A DNA stretch of 6,961 nucleotides from positions 1 to 6,961 of the forward strand of contig CAMDAN010000113.1 of the NCBI GenBank assembly GCA_945888535.1, in the 5' to 3' direction. Positions 1-6,227 of this stretch are shown here, one piece after another. The position numbers and the translations under genes were made by a program. The stretch is from Bordetella parapertussis. GTDB lineage: Bacteria > Pseudomonadota > Gammaproteobacteria > Burkholderiales > Burkholderiaceae_C. The notes under the pieces were generated by a model, which saw nothing but the letters and a program-made list of their open reading frames with translations, did not search any database and had not been told where the DNA came from. Numbering within the stretch: the first letter of the stretch is position 1; each line of letters starts with the position of its first letter.

Positions 1-192
1 GTTACCTCCGACCGGACTTCCATGGGCGCGATTGTTTTAGAAAATTTAGTCGCAACGCCCGCCGGTTCAGCCATTCCCTTTGTCATCTCGCCCTTGACCG
101 ATGCAACGGCGATTGACACAAAACTGTTGCTGCGAATGTCGGTCTGTGACAAAGGTGGTTATGCCATCAAAATTTCTGAATTCGATTTTTGA
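1..192 (+). CDS. Unrecognised protein, C-terminal fragment (5' end outside window)
   Basis: The frame starting at base 1 is open for 63 codons and stops with TGA at 190-192. The other two forward frames close within this stretch, and so do the reverse frames I followed. The visible residues include the segments LENLVATPAGSAIPFVISPL and RMSVCDKGGYAIKISEFDF. They look like a soluble, beta-rich C-terminus with no membrane segment and a single cysteine. I do not recognise the family. The stop codon overlaps the ribosome binding site of the downstream channel gene, so the two are probably co-transcribed and translationally coupled, which supports this as a real gene. An ATG at 22-24 is in frame but has no clear ribosome binding site. 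The frame is also open to the window edge, so the true start is probably outside. Confidence 0.6.
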   Translation, partial: VTSDRTSMGAIVLENLVATPAGSAIPFVISPLTDATAIDTKLLLRMSVCDKGGYAIKISEFDF

Positions 193-196
193 GGTG
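191..196 (+). promoter_or_regulatory. Ribosome binding site of the channel gene, overlapping the upstream stop codon
   Basis: GAGGTG lies 4 bases before the ATG at 201 and shares two bases with the TGA stop (190-192) of the preceding frame. It supports the ATG at 201 as the channel start. It also implies that ribosomes finishing the upstream gene can re-initiate on the channel. Confidence 0.7.
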
Positions 197-200
197 ATTT

Positions 201-1835
201 ATGAGTAACCAAGACAGTTTTCTTAAAGACTTCAAAATTGAAACGATCCTTCATCATGATGAGGTCGCGAATATTTCGAGTGATCTCCCCATGCGGAAGT
301 GGCTCTATTCATGGCTGTTAGATCCCAGCATTCCAGGGAACTATCTCAAAGGGATTGACAAATGGATTAGCTACTTAATTGTGGCCAATTTGTTTGCTCT
401 TATGTTTGAACACGTGCCTGCGGTTTACGAGCCTTACAAGCATTCGTTTCATCTTTTTGATGTTTTTTCAGTCGCTGTATTCAGCATTGAATTCGTAATG
501 CGCTTTTACTTAGCGCCTGAAGATGAGGAATTTAAAGGCCGAAAAAATGCACGTTGGGGATTCCTATCGAGCCCCTTTGCCATTATTGATCTGTTGGCGA
601 TTCTTCCGTTTTACTTACAAGCTTTCATTCCTGTCGATCTTCGAATACTTCGCTTGTTGCGTTTACTGCGGATATTGAAGTTATTCAGGGTTCTTATTCC
701 TGCTTTTGCTGAGTTCAAGGAGTTGAACAAGGGAAGAACGTTCCGCCAAAAAGTGCATGCGCTGGTTTATAAAAGCGCATATGGTGGGACCATACACAAT
801 ATATTTGAGGTTTTTATCAACGTTTGGGTTTTGATTTCGGTCACGGCAGTGGTATTGGAATCGGTACACCGTATCGACTATAGTTTTCATTTGCAATTTG
901 TCATATTGGATACAGTAGCCGTGGCTATCTTTACCATTGAGTACGTCATGCGGATTTACTCCAGCGTGGAGGAGCCTGGATTCAAGGGCGCAGTTTCAGG
1001 ACGTTTGAAGCAGGCGAAAACTCCGTCAACCGTGATTGACCTGCTCGCCATACTGCCATTTTTCTTAGAGGTGTTTTTACACCACTTGTTTGATTTGCGA
1101 TTCTTGCGAATCTTCCGCCTAGCGCGGTTGCTTAAACTCGCCCGTGGAAGCGACGCATCAGCCGTGATGTTTAAAGTGATAGCTCGCGAATGGCCCGTTT
1201 TGGTCGCTGCGACGTTCATCATGTTTTTGCTGGTCATCTTGACTGCTAGCTTGGGCTATTTGTTTGAACATGAAGCGCAACCAGAAAAGTTTGAAAATAT
1301 CCCTACCGCCATTTATTGGGCAGTGATTACCCTGGCCTCAGTGGGGTATGGAGATATTTCGCCGGTGACACCTGTTGGAAGAGCTGTGACCGTTGTCCTG
1401 TCTCTGGTGGGGATCGGTATCTTTGCGATACCTGCTGCTTTATTAGCTTCTTCGTTTAGCGATGAGTTAGTCAAAAAGCGGGAATTGTTGAAAGCCAACA
1501 TATACGACATCCTGAAAGATGGTCATATTTCTGACGAAGAGGCCCGCTTTATTCGGTCTGAGGCCAAGCGATTGCATCTAACCAACGCAGAAATCAATGC
1601 ACTCTTGGACCTGATTAAAAAAGAACATGAGCTTGAAGAGCGACATCCACTTCCGATTCACAAAATCTCTGAAAATCCGGCATTGGCTGTGGAGCATTTC
1701 AAAGTCTTGCTCGGCCAAATTCGCCAACTGGGTATTCAAACGGACTCCACCCGATTTAATGCTGCAGCCCAAGAAAACGATCGCTTATCCGCCTCAGAGT
1801 TCGATTTATGGAAAAAAATTCAGGGTAAGACGTAG
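201..1835 (+). CDS. Voltage-gated K+ channel with two tandem voltage-sensor domains and one pore
   Basis: This 544-residue inner-membrane protein is predicted to conduct K+ in response to membrane voltage. Sensor 1 spans about residues 51-166: S1 about 54-72, S2 85-104 with F94-x2-E97, S3 125-141 with D130, and S4 146-163 with R148, R151, R154, R157, K160 and R163. A basic linker (about 167-198) leads to sensor 2 at about 200-316: S2 with F244-x2-E247, S3 with D280, and S4 with R300, R303, R306, R309, K312 and R315. The pore follows, with S5 about 331-355, the filter S380-V-G-Y-G-D385 (Ser in place of the usual Thr), and S6 about 393-420 with P411. The tail (about 425-544) is soluble and helical, with an EF-hand-like or TerB-like stretch at 436-475. 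Characterised Kv subunits have one sensor and are about 250-350 residues without large tails; the extra length here is the second sensor plus the tail. K+ selectivity is inferred from the GYG filter. The start is set by the GAGGTG site. Sampled sequence lines look less GC-rich than the opposing operon. Confidence 0.92.
   Translation: MSNQDSFLKDFKIETILHHDEVANISSDLPMRKWLYSWLLDPSIPGNYLKGIDKWISYLIVANLFALMFEHVPAVYEPYKHSFHLFDVFSVAVFSIEFVMRFYLAPEDEEFKGRKNARWGFLSSPFAIIDLLAILPFYLQAFIPVDLRILRLLRLLRILKLFRVLIPAFAEFKELNKGRTFRQKVHALVYKSAYGGTIHNIFEVFINVWVLISVTAVVLESVHRIDYSFHLQFVILDTVAVAIFTIEYVMRIYSSVEEPGFKGAVSGRLKQAKTPSTVIDLLAILPFFLEVFLHHLFDLRFLRIFRLARLLKLARGSDASAVMFKVIAREWPVLVAATFIMFLLVILTASLGYLFEHEAQPEKFENIPTAIYWAVITLASVGYGDISPVTPVGRAVTVVLSLVGIGIFAIPAALLASSFSDELVKKRELLKANIYDILKDGHISDEEARFIRSEAKRLHLTNAEINALLDLIKKEHELEERHPLPIHKISENPALAVEHFKVLLGQIRQLGIQTDSTRFNAAAQENDRLSASEFDLWKKIQGKT
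351..1148 (+). repeat. Protein-level tandem duplication of the S1-S4 voltage sensor inside the channel
   Basis: Residues 51-166 and 201-316 of the channel are two copies of the same four-helix module. The S2 core (91-103 against 241-253) matches at 9 of 13 positions, and the S3 region (125-142 against 275-292) at 12 of 18, both at an offset of exactly 150 residues. S4 (146-163 against 298-315) matches at 12 of 18 at an offset of 152. The DNA copies have clearly diverged, so the duplication or fusion is old and is not an assembly artefact. Confidence 0.85.
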
Positions 1836-1875
1836 ATAGATATCAATAAAACTAATCTTACGTCGGCCAAACGAA

Positions 1876-2829
1876 TTAAATATCTTCCAGCAGTGGGTAG
1901 GGCAGGGGGTGAAGCGTCAGTGTAGCCCCAGAAGGAGAAGCAAGAGTCAAGTGCCCCTCATTGGCTGCTTGAATTTGCATGGATCCGATAGCCCACCACA
2001 ACCCGTTCGCATCCTTCGCCCCTTGAACAATCAGCCCACATTCTTGCTCCGTATCTAGACTGGAGAAGATCAAATCGCCCGCTGCCATGGCTTGGCTACA
2101 AGTGAGAATAAAAGCGCGTCTTTTTAAGGTGCCACGGAACTGGCTGCGGGCCACGACTTCTTGGCCGGGGTAGCATCCTTTTTTGAAATTAACGCCCCCC
2201 ACAGACTCAAAATTGAGCATTTGCGGAACCAAGGCTTCAAAAATCGGGGTACTGAGGGTCGCGACTCCGCTTTGAACTTCACTGAGCAACCAGGCATCGA
2301 GGTCGATGGCATCGCCTTGCGGGGGCAACGCAGTAGAGGGCCCAACCCACATTTGACGCGCTACGCCTTGGGCGGGATAAAGCCCAACAACACTCACACT
2401 TCCCACATCTGTTTTGGACCACGGGGTCGAAATTGTTGCTGAAGATTTGGAATCTTTATTTCCGAGCAAGCCATAGACCGCAAACTCGGCGCTGGCATCT
2501 GTCAAAACAGCTTTGGCTCGCATCACAAACATCGACAGCCGTTTCATCGTAGCGGCCAACAGGTCTTTGCTACAAATTAGCAGAATATCGGTGTGATCCC
2601 CGTTGGGGTATTTAAAGCCAATGAAACTGGCTTGCATGCGACCCTTGGCATTACAAAAGGCAGCCAATCTGGCCTCATTCAGGCCCAACAGCGCAAAGTC
2701 TTGGGTGAGCTGGCCTTGAAGAAATTTGGCATTGTCTTCACCGGTGATTTTGATAACACCCAAGTGATCTAGTCGGGCAACGCCGTGTGGGGGATGGGCT
2801 AAGGCAGGAGAGAAGGCTTCATTAGACAT
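1876..2829 (-). CDS. ygfZ: Folate-binding protein YgfZ (GcvT-like, Fe-S enzyme maintenance)
   Basis: This 317-residue cytoplasmic protein belongs to the YgfZ/CAF17 branch of the GcvT fold. The family signature K217-G-C-Y-P-G-Q-E224 is intact, including Cys219, which corresponds to the functionally essential cysteine of E. coli YgfZ. The N-terminal GcvT-like features are also present: a DHLG-x-I-x-I-x-G-x-D start (residues 21-32), FLQGQLTQD (36-44), and a C-N-A-K-G-R segment at 59-64. In E. coli, YgfZ uses tetrahydrofolate and helps maintain Fe-S enzymes such as the tRNA methylthiolase MiaB. Its length is close to that of E. coli YgfZ (about 326). It is the last gene of the minus-strand run, 18 nt after the small secreted protein. 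The region before its ATG holds only a GGGG placed too close to be a good ribosome binding site, so translation may depend on the upstream gene. Its stop lies 40 nt from the end of the convergent channel gene. Confidence 0.93.
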   Translation of the reverse strand: MSNEAFSPALAHPPHGVARLDHLGVIKITGEDNAKFLQGQLTQDFALLGLNEARLAAFCNAKGRMQASFIGFKYPNGDHTDILLICSKDLLAATMKRLSMFVMRAKAVLTDASAEFAVYGLLGNKDSKSSATISTPWSKTDVGSVSVVGLYPAQGVARQMWVGPSTALPPQGDAIDLDAWLLSEVQSGVATLSTPIFEALVPQMLNFESVGGVNFKKGCYPGQEVVARSQFRGTLKRRAFILTCSQAMAAGDLIFSSLDTEQECGLIVQGAKDANGLWWAIGSMQIQAANEGHLTLASPSGATLTLHPLPYPLLEDI

Positions 2830-2847
2830 GCCCCAATTATGCTGCGA

Positions 2848-3168
2848 TCACGGATCAACGATGAGCATGCAAGGCGATTTGATTTTGAGTAGTTCTGCCC
2901 GTTCAGCACACAGTTTTAAAGACAGGCGTTCACCTTGGGCGGAGAGTCGCACGTAAATCGAGCAACTGATTGCCATTTTCATGCCGTCGGTTCGGCTGTC
3001 AAAGGCAGCGGAGCAGTGTCCGTAGCGACCCAAGTCTGGCTTTTCTTTGGCATACAGCGCCATCAAGGGCGGGGGCAGTTGCTGTGCAGAAATAGTCGGC
3101 GGAGGATTGCCGGCCCAGCTCGCCATGGCCGTCAAAAGACCAGCGAATAGAAGTAATTTTTTTAGCAT
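2848..3168 (-). CDS. Small secreted protein with four cysteines, function unknown
   Basis: This is a 106-residue precursor. Residues 1-19 form a classic Sec signal peptide: MLKK, then a hydrophobic run, then A-S-W-A before Gly20, fitting signal peptidase I cleavage after Ala19. There is no lipobox cysteine, so the mature protein of about 87 residues is expected to be soluble in the periplasm or exported. It starts with a proline-rich segment (NPPP at 21-24, LPPP at 31-34) and has cysteines at 52, 69, 87 and 100, enough for two disulfides. I do not recognise the family. A good ribosome binding site (TAGGA, 3176-3180) precedes the ATG. It lies 15 nt downstream of the nitroreductase gene and 18 nt upstream of ygfZ on the same strand, so it is almost certainly expressed with them. 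Confidence 0.8.
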   Translation of the reverse strand: MLKKLLLFAGLLTAMASWAGNPPPTISAQQLPPPLMALYAKEKPDLGRYGHCSAAFDSRTDGMKMAISCSIYVRLSAQGERLSLKLCAERAELLKIKSPCMLIVDP

Positions 3169-3175
3169 AGTCTGA

Positions 3176-3180
3176 TCCTA
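3176..3180 (-). promoter_or_regulatory. Ribosome binding site of the small secreted protein gene
   Basis: Read on the minus strand, TAGGA sits 7 bases before the ATG at 3168, inside the 15-nt gap after the nitroreductase stop. It supports that ATG as the start of the signal peptide. Confidence 0.6.
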
Positions 3181-3183
3181 CCT

Positions 3184-3780
3184 TTATTGGAGAACCGTGA
3201 GGTAATCCGACACCTTGGGCCGAACCCGAATCGGTCGTTGGTTTTGAACGCTACCTAAGCTGATAAAGCACAGCGCGTGTTCGGCGGTTTGAAGAGAAAA
3301 CAATTGGCGCAGCAGGTTTGATTTAAGCGCTTTGCCGCTGGTGAGGCCTGAGCCAAATCCATAGGCATGGGCCATAAGAAGCATGTTTTGTATGGCGCAT
3401 CCAGTTGAAATGATGCGTTCCGACAGGTCAATCGCGGGGTCGCCTTTGAATTCGTCGACTACAGCCAAGAGCAAACAGGGCGCTCTAAAGGCTTTTTCTT
3501 GGGCTTGTGAGACCTGCTCAGGCGTGGCTAGGGGATCACGCGCTAACAATGCGGCGCCAAAAGCTTCAGCTAGACGGGCTCGAGCGGTCTCAGCAACCAA
3601 GATAAAGTGCCAAGGCAGCAACTGCCCGTGGTCGGGGGCACTGGCCGCCGCTCCCAAAATCGCTTGAAGCTCTTTTTCTGAAGGCCCCGGCGCAAGCAAG
3701 CGTTTAGGCAGCGTGGTTTGCCGGCTGTGGATGAGTTCCGTGGCTAACGAGATGAGTTCTGAGCCGATTTCGTCAGGCAT
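3184..3780 (-). CDS. YdjA-like nitroreductase family FMN oxidoreductase
   Basis: This 198-residue protein is a compact member of the nitroreductase superfamily, closest by eye to E. coli YdjA. Such enzymes bind FMN at a homodimer interface and move electrons from NAD(P)H to nitro, enone or quinone-like acceptors; the natural substrate of YdjA is not settled. Family features are the APDH-x4-PWHF segment (residues 48-59), the C-terminal core G-C-A-I-Q-N-M (127-133) followed by Y-G-F-G-S-G (140-145), and the late strand F-I-S-L-G (172-176). R20 in S-R-Q-T stands where family members usually have an R-R-S FMN phosphate motif. I chose the start at 3780 because its ATG overlaps the nrdJ stop as TAATG. 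A longer frame from 3807 would add nine residues and overlap nrdJ by 28 nt, which is less likely. Confidence 0.88.
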   Translation of the reverse strand: MPDEIGSELISLATELIHSRQTTLPKRLLAPGPSEKELQAILGAAASAPDHGQLLPWHFILVAETARARLAEAFGAALLARDPLATPEQVSQAQEKAFRAPCLLLAVVDEFKGDPAIDLSERIISTGCAIQNMLLMAHAYGFGSGLTSGKALKSNLLRQLFSLQTAEHALCFISLGSVQNQRPIRVRPKVSDYLTVLQ

Positions 3781-3782
3781 TA
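3778..3782 (-). promoter_or_regulatory. TAATG stop-start overlap coupling nrdJ to the nitroreductase gene
   Basis: On the minus strand the TAA of nrdJ (3782-3780) and the ATG of the nitroreductase (3780-3778) share one base. AGGAA lies 10 bases upstream and GCGG about 4 bases upstream. This arrangement is typical of translational coupling and decides the start of the second gene. Confidence 0.75.
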
Positions 3783-6227
3783 TCCGCAGGTTCCTATATA
3801 GCCGCATTGGGTACAGTAATCACAACCATCTTTGCGAATCATGGCGTGTGCGCCACATTCCGCACATTTTTTTCCGCCCAAGGCAGAGGGTGGAGGTGGG
3901 GCAGTCGTTCCGTAGTGGTTGGTTGGGTCCGCATGCGGCGTGTAATGTTGGTGAGAAACTGCTTTTTTTGCCATGATATTTTGAATGGCATAGGCAATGG
4001 CGGCCACTTCAGAGTCATGCCACAGCGGGACCTGTGCGCCACCGGGTTTTTCAAAGGTTCCCAAACGAACGGGGCCTCGGTCCCAAGCCACCTTGCGCAT
4101 ATCGCTCAAGGCCCGCTCCAAAAAGCCGCCGCGAGCGGCCAAGGACAGCAAGCGCATGCTAGATGTCACCCACTGCTGAGATTCGCCGCTTTGTCCCACC
4201 GGCATAAAAAACTCGATGGCGCGTTCTACGACACCGTCGCCTTGGGCATTGGCAACAGGTAAAAACGAAACCACCAAGTACAAAGTCTTATGGCCCTCTT
4301 GGGTCCAGTATTCGATTTTTTCAGCCACTGCAGACAGCGCACCCTTGGGACGACTTTCGATGACGCTGCGCATCGGATCAAAGGCCGTTTCAGCGTCGCT
4401 CACACCTGGAGTTTGGGCGTCAGAAGGGGAGGTTATTTCTAACACAGACCCCAAAATACTATTGGGGCGGTAGGTTGCCAAACCTTTCAGGTTGGCTTGC
4501 CAAGCTTGCAAATACAACTGCTTGAATTTTTCGTAGTCGTAATCGACCGGCACGTTGACGGTTTTGGATATGGCGGTGTCTATAAAGGGCTGAACTGCCT
4601 GCATCATCGCGATATGGTCTTGTGCCGCCATATCCATGGCGGAGACAAAATACGCAGGCAGAGGGTCAACGCTGCCGCCTAGGTGCTGGTACATGCGCCA
4701 AGCATGGTCTTGAACAGCGTATTCAGTCGTGCTTCCATCTGCTTCGCGTTTTTTGCGTTTGTACTCCCATGAAAAGGACGGCTCGATGCCATTGGATGCG
4801 TTGTCGGCAAATGCCAAACTGACGGTGCCGGTGGGGGCTATCGATAGTAAATGGCTGTTGCGAATGCCATGCGCTCGGATCGATGTTTTAAGCGCCTCAG
4901 GCAAACGGCTGCTGAAGTTATCGGTCAACAAATAACCGTCAGCGTTAAACAGGGGGAAAGCGCCTTTTTCTTGGGCAAGCGCAACCGACGCTGAGTAGGC
5001 TGCGTCTCGCATCGACTCTGCAATCCGCGCGGCCATGTCGCGACCTTCAGGGCGGTCGTAGCGCAGACATAACATCGCCAAGGCGTTGCCCAAGCCGGTA
5101 AACCCCACACCAATGCGGCGTTTGGCTATGGCTTCATCTTGTTGCTGTTTCAAGGGCCAAAAGGTGAGATCTAAAACGTTGTCTAAGGCCCGAACTTGTA
5201 ACGCAACCGCGCTTTCAAACGCGGGGAACTCAAACTGCGCTTCCCCCCCAATAGAAAAAGGATGGCGGACAAACTGCGGCAAGATCACGGGGCCTAAATC
5301 ACAGCAGCCATAGGGCGGAAGCGGCTGCTCTCCACACGGATTGGTCGCAGCGATGGATTCGCTTGCTCGCAGGTTGTTATCGAGATTGATGTGGTCTAAA
5401 AATAAGATGCCTGGCTCGGCATAGTCATAGGCCGAACGCATGATGGCATCCCACAGGTCTTGCGCAGGCAAAGTTTGGTAAACCCATTGGCCATCGTCAC
5501 GCTGACTTGCACCTTCATTTAACTTAGCATCACAGGGCTTGGCTTGGTGAACCAGTTGCCAGGTTTTACCGGTTTGTAGTGCGTCCATGAACGCATCACT
5601 CACGGCGACCGAGACGTTAAAGTTGTTCCAACGTCCGGGGGTTCGCTTGGCGTTAATGAATTCGAAAACGTCAGGATGGTCAATCCGCAATACGCCCATT
5701 TGGGCGCCTCGGCGGGCTCCTGCGCTTTCCACCGTGGAACACGATTGGTCAAAGACGTTGATGTAACTACACGGCCCAGAAGCAATAGAAGCGGTGCCTT
5801 TGACGTAGGCTCCGCGTGGACGAATTCGGGAAAAGTCATAGCCCACTCCGCCACCGCGACGCATGGTTTCAGCCGCCTCGCGAAGCGCCTCGTAAATTCC
5901 AGGGTAGCCATCGGCGTCAGTTCCTTGGATACAGTCACCCACGGGTTGAACAAAACAATTGATCAAGGTCGCTTGAATCGACGTTCCCGCAGAACTCATG
6001 ATGCGTCCCGCACCAATCGCGCCAAGGTACAAGTTCTTTAGAAAAAGGGCCTCGTATTTTTTTTGATTAGGCTCAAGCTCCACCGAGGCCAACGCTTTTG
6101 CCACTCGGGCATACAAGTCGCCAACTCCCGTTTCTCCGGGTTTTAAATACTTTTCTCGGAGAACGTCGTCTGAGATGGGTTGGCTTTGAAGAGGCGTCTT
6201 CATGCCTTTGAATTCATTGTTTTTCAT
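3780..6227 (-). CDS. nrdJ: Adenosylcobalamin-dependent (class II) ribonucleotide reductase
   Basis: This 815-residue cytoplasmic enzyme reduces ribonucleotides to deoxyribonucleotides using a thiyl radical generated from adenosylcobalamin, with no oxygen requirement. The 10-stranded barrel core covers about residues 20-590. The active-site loop N296-P-C-G-E300 gives the catalytic Cys298 and Glu300. Cys91 in N-C-F-V and Cys309 in G-C-C-D are the likely redox pair. A conserved A-P-T-G-T loop lies at 464-468. No N-terminal ATP-cone is visible, so overall-activity control by ATP/dATP is not expected. Residues about 626-755 fit the TSCPD-type domain found at NrdJ C-termini. The end carries a His/Pro-rich linker and a zinc-ribbon-like tail with Cys788, 791, 802, 805, 808 and 814. 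The start at 6227 overlaps the upstream gene by 14 nt and has no clear ribosome binding site. Met9 (6203) is an alternative with AAAGG placed very close. The gene sits second in the operon. Confidence 0.95.
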   Translation of the reverse strand: MKNNEFKGMKTPLQSQPISDDVLREKYLKPGETGVGDLYARVAKALASVELEPNQKKYEALFLKNLYLGAIGAGRIMSSAGTSIQATLINCFVQPVGDCIQGTDADGYPGIYEALREAAETMRRGGGVGYDFSRIRPRGAYVKGTASIASGPCSYINVFDQSCSTVESAGARRGAQMGVLRIDHPDVFEFINAKRTPGRWNNFNVSVAVSDAFMDALQTGKTWQLVHQAKPCDAKLNEGASQRDDGQWVYQTLPAQDLWDAIMRSAYDYAEPGILFLDHINLDNNLRASESIAATNPCGEQPLPPYGCCDLGPVILPQFVRHPFSIGGEAQFEFPAFESAVALQVRALDNVLDLTFWPLKQQQDEAIAKRRIGVGFTGLGNALAMLCLRYDRPEGRDMAARIAESMRDAAYSASVALAQEKGAFPLFNADGYLLTDNFSSRLPEALKTSIRAHGIRNSHLLSIAPTGTVSLAFADNASNGIEPSFSWEYKRKKREADGSTTEYAVQDHAWRMYQHLGGSVDPLPAYFVSAMDMAAQDHIAMMQAVQPFIDTAISKTVNVPVDYDYEKFKQLYLQAWQANLKGLATYRPNSILGSVLEITSPSDAQTPGVSDAETAFDPMRSVIESRPKGALSAVAEKIEYWTQEGHKTLYLVVSFLPVANAQGDGVVERAIEFFMPVGQSGESQQWVTSSMRLLSLAARGGFLERALSDMRKVAWDRGPVRLGTFEKPGGAQVPLWHDSEVAAIAYAIQNIMAKKAVSHQHYTPHADPTNHYGTTAPPPPSALGGKKCAECGAHAMIRKDGCDYCTQCGYIGTCG

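Noticed and set aside
201..1835. Channel as a two-pore (TPC-like) protein
   Set aside because: Between the first S4 (ends about residue 163) and the second S1 (about residue 200) there are only about 35 basic, non-hydrophobic residues. There is no room for S5, filter and S6, and only one GYG filter exists in the protein.
1829..1864. Possible terminator between the convergent channel and ygfZ genes (GACGTA at 1829-1834 pairing with TACGTC at 1859-1864)
   Set aside because: The stem is only 6 bp with a loop of about 24 nt, is not GC-rich, and has no adjacent T-run in either direction. The run of A at 1812-1817 is too far from the stem to act as a U-tract.
3184..3807. Longer nitroreductase frame starting at 3807
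   Set aside because: It would overlap nrdJ by 28 nt and add nine residues unlike the family. The ATG at 3780 forms the typical TAATG junction with the nrdJ stop.
3807..4262. 151-codon plus-strand frame opposite the 3' part of nrdJ
   Set aside because: It lies antisense to the conserved TSCPD and ribbon region of nrdJ. The translation has no recognisable domain and looks like the mirror of a GC-biased gene.
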